NCBI GenBank assembly: GCA_963836015.1
Contig: CAWIIF010000012.1
Coordinates: forward strand, 124,001-188,000
From: CAWCDJ01 sp963836015
Lineage (GTDB): Bacteria; Acidobacteriota; Terriglobia; Bryobacterales; Bryobacteraceae
DNA: 64,000 nt
Direction: 5' to 3'
The first letter of the stretch is position 1. Each line of letters starts with the position of its first letter. This document shows, piece after piece, positions 58,011 to 64,000 of this stretch. Position numbers and translations under genes: made by a program. Below the pieces are notes generated by a model. That model was not told the DNA's origin and did no database searches. It saw only the letters and a program-made list of their open reading frames with translations.

Positions 58011-58631
58011 ATGCCTGTTTCCGATCAGGCCGGAACCGACGAAGCCGTTCTGGTGGCACAGTCTCGAGAGGGCGATACGCGCGCCTTCGGTGAGCTCGTG
58101 CGCCGGTACGAAGGCAAGATTTTCCGCCTGGCTCAGCACATTACCCAGAACCGGGAAGACGCCGAGGACGTGTTGCAGGAGTCGTTTCTTAAAGCCTACG
58201 AACATCTCGATCAGTTTAAGGGCGATTCCAAGTTCTACACCTGGATTGTCCGCATCGCTGTCAATCAGGCCCTGATGAAGCTGCGCCGCCGGAAGACCAG
58301 CAAGGCTGTCTCTCTCGACGAGCAGATCGACACCGGGGAGGATACGGTGGTGCGTGAGATTGCTGCCTGGGATGAAGACCCCGAGCAGCGGTTCTCCCGC
58401 GAGGAGCTCGGCGGGATTCTGGACGAAGCGATCCAGAGCCTCGAACCACCTTATCGAAGCGTTTTCGTGCTCCGCGACATCGAAGAAATGTCTACCGAAG
58501 AAACGGCCGCCGCGTTGGACCTTTCCATACCGGCCGTAAAAAGTAGACTCCTGCGGGCGAGGCTTCAGCTTCGAGAAAAGCTGACCCGCTATTTCAAACG
58601 CAAGGGAGATGACGCCTTTGCTTACCTGTAA
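58011..58631 (+). CDS. ECF-type RNA polymerase sigma factor
   Basis: A 206-residue group 4 sigma factor with only regions 2 and 4. Region 2: FGELVRRYEGKIFRLAQHI, EDAEDVLQESFLKAYEHL and GDSKFYTWIVRIAVNQAL. Region 4: PPYRSVFVLRDIEEMSTEET and IPAVKSRLLRARLQLREKL, the helix-turn-helix that reads the -35. The resemblance is to RpoE-type factors. The next gene, a zinc-finger protein, overlaps by 23 bases and is the likely anti-sigma factor. ECF genes are often autoregulated. Confidence 0.94.
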   Translation: MPVSDQAGTDEAVLVAQSREGDTRAFGELVRRYEGKIFRLAQHITQNREDAEDVLQESFLKAYEHLDQFKGDSKFYTWIVRIAVNQALMKLRRRKTSKAVSLDEQIDTGEDTVVREIAAWDEDPEQRFSREELGGILDEAIQSLEPPYRSVFVLRDIEEMSTEETAAALDLSIPAVKSRLLRARLQLREKLTRYFKRKGDDAFAYL

Positions 58632-58860
58632 AGACTTTCTGCACGAGTTGAGCGATTACCTGGACGAGACTATCGACGCGGAACTCAGGGCGAAGCTGGA
58701 GAAGCACATCACCGAATGCCCGAACTGTTGGGTGATCGCCGACACAACCAGGAAGACCATACAGATCTACAAGGGGATGGAACCCTACCCGATCCCCGCC
58801 GATGTGGAGGGCCGCCTGATGAAGGCCCTCGAAAAGAAGATGGCCGCCCGTCAGCGGTAA
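58609..58860 (+). CDS. Zinc-finger (zf-HC2) anti-sigma factor candidate
   Basis: An 83-residue protein with a ZAS-type zinc-binding helical motif: CKDFLHELSDYLDETIDAE, then HITECPNC (His-x3-Cys-x2-Cys). It has no membrane segment, so it is soluble, unlike typical RseA-like partners. Such proteins bind and hold ECF sigma factors, sometimes redox-responsively. The ATG lies inside the end of the sigma gene (23-base overlap in another frame), a common arrangement for sigma/anti-sigma pairs. Confidence 0.85.
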   Translation: MTPLLTCKDFLHELSDYLDETIDAELRAKLEKHITECPNCWVIADTTRKTIQIYKGMEPYPIPADVEGRLMKALEKKMAARQR

Positions 58861-58863
58861 GGC

Positions 58864-60831
58864 CTACTTCACGGCCAGTGTCACACCTGGCTGGCTTCGC
58901 CTCGCTGAGGTTGTAGCGCCGATCGAAACCGTCATCGGTATGGCCGCGCCGGTCCGTACGGTGGGTGGCACGATCGCATTGATCTGTACCAGTCCCGCGA
59001 CGGCCCCAGGTGACGTCCCTGCATACGTGACTACCGCCGGCTGTCCGTCAATATCGACACGGTAGGTGTTATCCGCCACACGAACGGCGGCGCCGGCAAC
59101 TTCCCCATTGGCCAGAGCCGTAGTGAGATCGCCCAGTCCGGTCGCATACACGGATATGGACGACCCGCGCGGAGCTGCACTCTTGGAAGAGTTGATAAGG
59201 TATGACCCTGAGCTGCTGTCGAAATTCAATACAGCTCCTTGTCCCTGCCCCAAGCCTCCGAACGTGAACACACCCGGATCTTCGGTGACCACGGTCAATG
59301 CAAACAGATTGGTGTTTGCGGTCCCATTGGTCACTTGAAGGTTCACGGTCGTGCTGGCCGTGCCGATCACGGCGGCCACCTCCACCGGCACGATGCAGTT
59401 GATCTGGTTGCTCGAGATCATGATGATCGGCGCAAACGCCGTATTGGCCGGCATTCCCCATTCGAAAGAGACCACGACTCCGCCGAGCGTAGGCTGGTAA
59501 GCTGCCGGCGTTCCGCTCGGCGTCGCCTGCAGCGGTGTAATTGGCCCCAGGTTTTGCCCGAATATCGAAATGATCTCCCGGGGGGATACGGACGTTGCTC
59601 CGGTCAGCACGGGGTTCGTGGTGGTGCCCGTGTATACCGCAGTGGGAGCGAAACTCGCGGAGTTTACCACCGAGGTGATGGCCGGTTGCGTCGGATCGGT
59701 CACCGCGAAAGTCGTGGTGGCCGGAGCCTGCGAAGGGTTATTGGGTGGCGCCGGATTCGTTACGGAGAGAATCCACTGGATCGGATAGACCGTCGGCCCA
59801 GTAGGCACCGCCAGGTATGCCGCCTTGATCGTGGCTTGCAATACCTTGCGGCTCAATAGCTTCGAGGGCAGAGTGACCGACGGATTGGTCCCCGACTGAA
59901 TCGCCACTACCGACGTGCTGAAGAAATTGTCGCCATAAATGGTGATCACCGGATCGATCGCGGGTCCCGCGATCACGCTGGAGGGGAAGACCGGCAAAGT
60001 CGTGCTGAGAGTCGGCGGCCCGGCCGAAATGACCAGGTTCACGGCCACCACGGCAGTTCCGTTGGACGCGCTGTTGGCCGCCACCGTGATCAGTCCTCCG
60101 TAACTCCCGGGGTCGAGCGTGGTGAGCGTGGCGATATCGAGAGAAACGTTGATCGGGACATACGAACCCGAAAGCGCTACCCCGCTGGTTTGCAGGTTCG
60201 CCAGTTGCCCTGTCTGGTTGACCCGGAGCCATACCGAGGTCTTCGACCCGCCGCTATTAGACGCCGTCACGTTGAAGGGAATGATGTCGCCGGTCGAAGC
60301 CACATCCAGCTCCGAGGACACCGGCAGGGTGGAAACGGTTCCGGTGGTATAGATGAACGTGAGGGTTGGCAGGCTGGAACCCGTCGCCGGGGCGGAATAG
60401 TTACTCGATGGCGAGGTCACCACCAGCGTGGAGGGCGGGTTGGAGATCAGCAGCGTGACCGGCACCACCGCCGGATTGCTACCCCCGGGAATGGTGTTGA
60501 TGGTAATGGTGCCACCGTAGCTGCCGGGCGTAAGGCTGGTTGGGTTTACGCTTACCGTCAGGGCCAGGGGGGATCGCCCCGTATCGGGGGTCACCGTCAA
60601 CCATCCCTGCGGTGTGGCGGCCACGGTCACGGACATTGGCAGCGCAACCGATGCGGCCGGCAGAGTGGCCGTCAACTTGGCAGCCGCAGGATAAGTCGTG
60701 CTGTTCACCTGGTAGCTGAAACTCAGGGTCGTCGGGCTGGCCGTCGGTCCCGAAGACTGAGCGTTCGCCGCGCCCGTCCAAAATAACAGCCCCGTAAGTC
60801 CGGCGATGCATGTCCGTCTGAACCACGTCAT
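58864..60831 (-). CDS. Large exported protein with BACON/Ig-like repeats and TIGR03437-type C terminus
   Basis: A 655-residue exported protein: signal peptide (CIAGLTGLLFWTGAANA), then BACON-like repeats (GWLTVTPDTGRSPLALTVSV, SLTPGSYGGTITI; later TLDPGSYGGLITVAAN), an IPT/TIG-like unit (DPVITIYGDNFFSTS) and the TIGR03437-type domain (SVVNSASFAPTAVYTG, SPREIISIFGQNLGP, QINCIVPVEVA, GSSISVYATGLGDLT, VDIDGQPAVVTYAGTSPGAV). No catalytic motif seen. Probably a surface or matrix protein; it converges on the anti-sigma gene. Confidence 0.85.
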   Translation of the reverse strand: MTWFRRTCIAGLTGLLFWTGAANAQSSGPTASPTTLSFSYQVNSTTYPAAAKLTATLPAASVALPMSVTVAATPQGWLTVTPDTGRSPLALTVSVNPTSLTPGSYGGTITINTIPGGSNPAVVPVTLLISNPPSTLVVTSPSSNYSAPATGSSLPTLTFIYTTGTVSTLPVSSELDVASTGDIIPFNVTASNSGGSKTSVWLRVNQTGQLANLQTSGVALSGSYVPINVSLDIATLTTLDPGSYGGLITVAANSASNGTAVVAVNLVISAGPPTLSTTLPVFPSSVIAGPAIDPVITIYGDNFFSTSVVAIQSGTNPSVTLPSKLLSRKVLQATIKAAYLAVPTGPTVYPIQWILSVTNPAPPNNPSQAPATTTFAVTDPTQPAITSVVNSASFAPTAVYTGTTTNPVLTGATSVSPREIISIFGQNLGPITPLQATPSGTPAAYQPTLGGVVVSFEWGMPANTAFAPIIMISSNQINCIVPVEVAAVIGTASTTVNLQVTNGTANTNLFALTVVTEDPGVFTFGGLGQGQGAVLNFDSSSGSYLINSSKSAAPRGSSISVYATGLGDLTTALANGEVAGAAVRVADNTYRVDIDGQPAVVTYAGTSPGAVAGLVQINAIVPPTVRTGAAIPMTVSIGATTSARRSQPGVTLAVK

Positions 60832-60924
60832 GGGAGTTGTATCGGCGAATAGCCGCCGTAACTTTAGCCCGATCCTCGCTCATGCCTCATGTTATTCTTG
60901 GTTCGGATCTTCGGCTGGAGACCG

Positions 60925-60930
60925 TAAGAT
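60925..60930 (+). promoter_or_regulatory. -10 before the PyrE-like gene
   Basis: TAAGAT fits TANNNT and ends 10 bases before the ATG at 60941. No Shine-Dalgarno. Confidence 0.3.
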
Positions 60931-60940
60931 CAACCAACCG

Positions 60941-61555
60941 ATGCACTTGATACCCACTCAAGAAGAAGTCGTGGCCCTGCTGAGGGAGAGCGGAGCTCTC
61001 CGCGACGGACACTTCGAATACCCCAACGGATTGCATTCCAACGAATACCTCCAGGTTCCCCTGGCGCTGCGGCACTACCAGATTCAACGGCTTCTCTCGG
61101 TGGGCATCGGAAGGCTCCTGCGCGCCAACCCGGAGATCCGCGCGATCATCCCCGAGCTGTCGATCGTGGCTCCGGCTACGGCGGGGCTGCCGGTGGCCTA
61201 CGGTGTTTGCGAATCTATACGCGCCCGGCAGGTCTATTGGGCGGAGGGCCAGCAGGATGGCGGTCAGCTCCGGTTCCGGCAGTATCTCAACCCCGAACCC
61301 GGCGAGCAGGTGCTTCTGGTGGACGACATCCTGCGCACGGGAAGCAAGTTGTCCGACTTGAAGCGCCTGCTCGACAATGCCGGCGCCAAAGTGGTCGGGC
61401 TGGCGGTGATCGTTTATCAGCCGACGCCGAATACCATGGATTTCGGCGGGCTTCCGCTGTATTACCTGGCCAAGCTGGAAGCCAGCTACTATGCCGACGC
61501 CGGGCACTGTGAGCTGTGCAAGCGCGGCGACCACGTCGAGAAGGTGTGGGTTTAG
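60941..61555 (+). CDS. pyrE: Orotate phosphoribosyltransferase-like protein
   Basis: A 204-residue type I phosphoribosyltransferase. The PRPP motif is EQVLLVDDILRTGSKL. The N-terminal part (QEEVVALLRESGALRDGHFEYPNGLHSN) matches orotate phosphoribosyltransferases, which make OMP in pyrimidine synthesis. The C-terminal CELCKRGDHVEKVWV with its CxxC is a small addition. The ATG at 60941 is chosen because the conserved helix begins right after it. No other pyr genes are adjacent. Confidence 0.85.
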   Translation: MHLIPTQEEVVALLRESGALRDGHFEYPNGLHSNEYLQVPLALRHYQIQRLLSVGIGRLLRANPEIRAIIPELSIVAPATAGLPVAYGVCESIRARQVYWAEGQQDGGQLRFRQYLNPEPGEQVLLVDDILRTGSKLSDLKRLLDNAGAKVVGLAVIVYQPTPNTMDFGGLPLYYLAKLEASYYADAGHCELCKRGDHVEKVWV

Positions 61556-61681
61556 CCCATAGCGACTTGTAAGAGCCTGGAATCAAAAGGTTTCGGGATC
61601 GATGCGAGAGGTTGCCCAAAGCCTGTGCAGAGTGTTACGAAACCGTTGCCCTGGGGGCGTTTCGTTTGACTCCGGGACCTG

Positions 61682-61715
61682 TTTTCCACAGGGTTTTCCA
61701 CGGTATTGTGGAAAA
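61682..61715. promoter_or_regulatory. Cluster of three DnaA-box-like motifs
   Basis: TTTTCCACA (61682-61690), TTTTCCACG (61694-61702) and, on the minus strand, TTTTCCACA (61715-61707). The first and third fit the relaxed DnaA consensus TTWTNCACA. The last two also form an 8-bp inverted repeat TTTTCCAC/GTGGAAAA. The cluster lies in the 243-base gap before an exported methyltransferase gene. No obvious AT-rich unwinding region is nearby. Confidence 0.5.
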
Positions 61716-61798
61716 GGCGGGAAATTCCTTGCTTCCCTCCCCTGCCGCAGTTCGGCGTGCTACAGTGTTACGGTCTAAAATAGGGAGTCGATACGAAA

Positions 61799-62332
61799 GT
61801 GAGAGTCATTCTGGTCCTGCTCTTGGGCTGCGCAATGCTGGTTGCGCAGAACACGGAAGGCGGCAAACTCGCACCCTACTATCCGACACCGGAGACGATT
61901 GTCGAAAAGATGCTGCAACTCGGCGGCCTCAAGGCCGGCGAGAAGATGTACGACCTGGGGTCCGGAGACGGCCGAATCGTGATCATGGCGGCTCAGAAGT
62001 TCCACGCCGACGCGATCGGCGTCGAACTGGATAAGGACCTGTGCCGCCAGAGTCTGGCCCGGATTCAGAAGCTTGGACTGGAGCAGAGCGCCCACATCGT
62101 AAACGGCGATCTGCTCAAGCAGAACTATAGTTCGGCCGACCTGGTAACCGTTTATCTGCTTCCCGAATCCATTGATAACAAGGTACAGCCTTTACTCGAT
62201 CGGCAGTTAAAGAAGGGGGCCCGCGTGGTGGCCCACGATTTCGAGTTCAAGAATTGGATGCCCGAGAAGGTCGAGAACATCGCCGACGACGGCGAGGGCC
62301 GCAGCCATACCCTGTATCTTTACCGGAAGTGA
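61799..62332 (+). CDS. Exported or membrane-anchored class I SAM methyltransferase, FAM173-like
   Basis: A 177-residue methyltransferase with an N-terminal hydrophobic segment that reads as a Sec signal (MRVILVLLLGCAMLVAQN). SAM motif I is KMYDLGSGDGRIVIMAA, acidic ribose contact GVELDKDL, then GDLLKQNYSSADLVTVYLLP and GARVVAHDFEFKNWMPEKV. The layout resembles FAM173/ATPSCKMT protein-lysine methyltransferases. SAM is not expected in the periplasm, so the segment may be an anchor or the topology unusual. GTG start; a TAAAAT (61776-61781) lies 17 bases upstream. Confidence 0.8.
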   Translation: MRVILVLLLGCAMLVAQNTEGGKLAPYYPTPETIVEKMLQLGGLKAGEKMYDLGSGDGRIVIMAAQKFHADAIGVELDKDLCRQSLARIQKLGLEQSAHIVNGDLLKQNYSSADLVTVYLLPESIDNKVQPLLDRQLKKGARVVAHDFEFKNWMPEKVENIADDGEGRSHTLYLYRK

Positions 62333-62336
62333 TGGT

Positions 62337-63482
62337 TTGATCTCTCCGCCCAGCACGCCTTGGTTACGCTATGTATCCTGGGCGCGCGTCATTCTGGCCG
62401 CCGTCGCGTTCGGCCTTGCGTTTGTTTATGTTCCGGATTCTCCGGGGGTCTTCCACCTCCTCGCCGGGGCATTCCTCTGCTATACCCTCCTGGTCGCCGC
62501 CCGGATCCGCGGACTGAGCGGTGTTCTGGGGTTGCTGGCGCTGTTCGGCGACCTGGTCTATTTCCTGATTTTGGCGAGTCTCAGCGCCCCCCAGCTGTTG
62601 TGGCTCACGTCGGCCTTCTTCCTCTTTCTTCTGATGGAAGCGCTGCTTTTCTATACCCCGCTGGAGCTGCTGGTGATCTCCGGCGTATGCGCGCTCTTCG
62701 GGGCGGTGCTGCCGGGTGCGCACATACGGGTTCTGGAGCCGACCATCCTGGTGGCGGGCACGCTTTCCTGCGGCCTCTCGATCGGACAGCAGCGGCTGAA
62801 GCGCGAGGTGGACAGCCTCAAGACCCGGTTGGAGGAAGCCGAGAAGGCCGCTCAGAAGGCGCGCGACGACGAGCGGCAGCGGATCGCCTCCGATTTCCAC
62901 GACGGCCCCTTGCAGAGCTTTATCAGCCTGCAAATGCGGCTGGAGATCCTGCGGACCATCATCCTCCGCGATTTCGAAGCCGGAATGGAAGACCTGAAGC
63001 AGCTGCAGGCGCTGGCGCAGACCCAGGTGCGCGACCTGAGGGCCTTCCTGCACAGCATGCGGCCCGTGGACGTGGACGGAGCCAACCTGGTCGCGACCGC
63101 CCGCCGCACCGCGGAGAGCTTCCAGAAGGAGAGCGGGATCCCGGTGACGTTCGCGGGCGCCACCACGCCGGTGGGCCTGCCTCAGGAGATGTCCCTCGAG
63201 GTGCTGCAAATGCTGAGGGAGTCGCTCCATAACGTCCAGAAACATGCCGGCGCCACTCGCGTGGCGGTGGCTATGGAGAAGACCGACCGCGGCCTGGAGA
63301 TTTCGATCGACGACAACGGGCACGGCTTTCCTTTCGCCGGCACCTATTCGCTCGAAGAGCTGGAACTGCTGCGGCTGGGACCTGCCAGCCTGAAGCGGCG
63401 CGCCCGGTCCTTGAACGCCGACCTGCTGCTCGAATCGCGTCCGGGGCGGGGAGCGGGCCTGAAGTTCCGGATTCCGCTCTGA
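62337..63482 (+). CDS. Sensor histidine kinase (HisKA_3/NarX-like)
   Basis: A 381-residue membrane histidine kinase. About five to six hydrophobic segments fill residues 10-150 and form the sensor region. A coiled coil follows (QRLKREVDSLKTRLEEAEKA), then the HisKA_3 phospho-acceptor in RIASDFHDGPLQSF (His188). The ATPase part shows an N-box ESLHNVQKHAGAT and G-box DDNGHGF. TTG start 4 bases after the methyltransferase stop. No response regulator is in the window. Its stop overlaps the next gene (TGATG). Confidence 0.9.
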   Translation: MISPPSTPWLRYVSWARVILAAVAFGLAFVYVPDSPGVFHLLAGAFLCYTLLVAARIRGLSGVLGLLALFGDLVYFLILASLSAPQLLWLTSAFFLFLLMEALLFYTPLELLVISGVCALFGAVLPGAHIRVLEPTILVAGTLSCGLSIGQQRLKREVDSLKTRLEEAEKAAQKARDDERQRIASDFHDGPLQSFISLQMRLEILRTIILRDFEAGMEDLKQLQALAQTQVRDLRAFLHSMRPVDVDGANLVATARRTAESFQKESGIPVTFAGATTPVGLPQEMSLEVLQMLRESLHNVQKHAGATRVAVAMEKTDRGLEISIDDNGHGFPFAGTYSLEELELLRLGPASLKRRARSLNADLLLESRPGRGAGLKFRIPL

Positions 63483-64000
63483 TGACGCGGCTCCTGCCGG
63501 CACTGGCGGCGCTCGGAATGGCGGGCTGCGGCGGGTATGCCGAGTTCACCCTGCCACAGCAAACGGGCGGGAGTCCAAAAGCGACCTACCAGTGGGAGGC
63601 GCGGCCGGAACCGGTCCTGGCGCGGGACGAGGCGAAAGACGTCCTGAACCCCTCGGTATCCGGCCCGTCCATGCTCTACTCCGCCTGGGACGGCCGCGCC
63701 TGGCGGACCGCTCTGGCGACTTCCGAAGACGGCATCCATTGGCAGAAGCGGGGCGCGGTTCTCGAACCTGATCCGCAGACCTGGGAGGGGTCCTACATCG
63801 CGGCCAATGGCACCGTGCTGCGCGACGGGAGCCAACTCTGGTATTGGTACGTGGCCGGCCCTAAGGACGTGCCGAGGCTGGGCCTGGCCCGCTCCTCCGA
63901 TGCGAGGGCTTGGCGGAAGGAACCCAATTCGGTGCTAAACCCCGGCCCTTATATGAGTTGGGACGAGCGGGGAGTGGCCGATCCGTATGTCGTCAAGATC
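63482..64000 (+). CDS. Lipoprotein with glycosidase-like beta-propeller, partial (window edge)
   Basis: The first 173 residues of a lipoprotein. The signal ends in a lipobox-like LGMAGC (Cys16). The mature part has LNPSVSGPSMLYSAWDG, TSEDGIHWQKRGAVLEPD and RSSDARAWRKEPNSVLNPG, repeated blade-type strands as in GH43/GH32-like five-bladed propellers that act on plant or host polysaccharides; DERGVADPYV could hold an active-site Asp. The gene continues beyond the window, so domain and activity are open. ATG overlaps the kinase stop. Confidence 0.78.
   Translation, partial: MTRLLPALAALGMAGCGGYAEFTLPQQTGGSPKATYQWEARPEPVLARDEAKDVLNPSVSGPSMLYSAWDGRAWRTALATSEDGIHWQKRGAVLEPDPQTWEGSYIAANGTVLRDGSQLWYWYVAGPKDVPRLGLARSSDARAWRKEPNSVLNPGPYMSWDERGVADPYVVKI

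Noticed and set aside
61612..62034. Open frame starting with TTG after the PyrE-like gene (CAECYE)
   Set aside because: It crosses the DnaA-like cluster and overlaps most of the methyltransferase gene in another frame; the composition is typical of a shadow frame.
1..64000. CRISPR arrays, tRNA or rRNA genes, insertion sequences, prophage or integron elements
   Set aside because: None seen. No spaced direct repeats, no cloverleaf-like or rRNA sequence and no transposase or integrase translations were recognised; this was by reading, not by a search tool.

Overview
The window is a high-GC bacterial chromosome segment with almost no non-coding space. It looks like Acidobacteriota, most likely a Bryobacterales or Candidatus Solibacter relative. 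The main reasons are two large exported proteins ending in the TIGR03437-type C-terminal domain typical of that group, a further large Ser/Thr/Gly-rich exported protein of the kind abundant there, a Gram-negative envelope (TonB receptor, RND efflux pump, FtsQ) and a meso-DAP type MurE. The taxonomic call is inference from protein character; no rRNA is present.

Layout. 1-5.2 kb: a leftward three-gene operon (exported small protein, MarR regulator, nitrilase-like hydrolase cut by the window edge) with a clear promoter and MarR-like operator, then a GMC oxidoreductase, an orphan TssB-TssC sheath-like fusion and an NmrA-type protein. 5.3-15 kb: a small exported protein, an RND permease and its adaptor, an acyl-CoA synthetase, a DUF58 protein and a TonB-dependent receptor. 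15.2-22 kb: an eight-gene aromatic amino acid supraoperon (trpC, trpF, trpB, trpA, chorismate mutase, DAHP synthase, prephenate dehydrogenase, aroA). 22-24.9 kb: leftward tmk-holB and a divergent radical SAM/SPASM gene. 25-32.4 kb: a membrane glycosyltransferase, an SDR and two large exported proteins. 32.7-48.8 kb: a complete rightward division and cell wall cluster, mraZ-rsmH-ftsL-ftsI-murE-murF-mraY-murD-ftsW-murG-murC-ftsQ-ftsA-ftsZ, without murB or ddl. 48.8-64 kb: murI, purS, glmS, yjbQ, two aldo/keto reductases, a STAS protein, a UvrC-like protein without the C-terminal nuclease, thrS, an ECF sigma factor with a zinc-finger anti-sigma candidate, a third large exported protein, a PyrE-like phosphoribosyltransferase, an exported methyltransferase, a histidine kinase and a truncated lipoprotein.

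Together the central genes supply peptidoglycan building blocks (glmS for amino sugars, murI for D-Glu, murE/F/D/C, mraY, murG) and the division machinery. The aromatic block supplies Trp and Tyr precursors.

The most interesting non-coding signals are: a 23-bp perfect inverted repeat that occupies the murG ribosome binding site and can fold two ways, with a sibling after ftsZ; a recurring TANNNT or TGnTANNNT motif 6-12 bases before the start codon of many promoter-proximal genes, which suggests leaderless or near-leaderless transcription; and DnaA-box motifs, one perfect box over the tmk start and a cluster of three near 61.7 kb. I saw no tRNA, rRNA, CRISPR array, insertion sequence or prophage.
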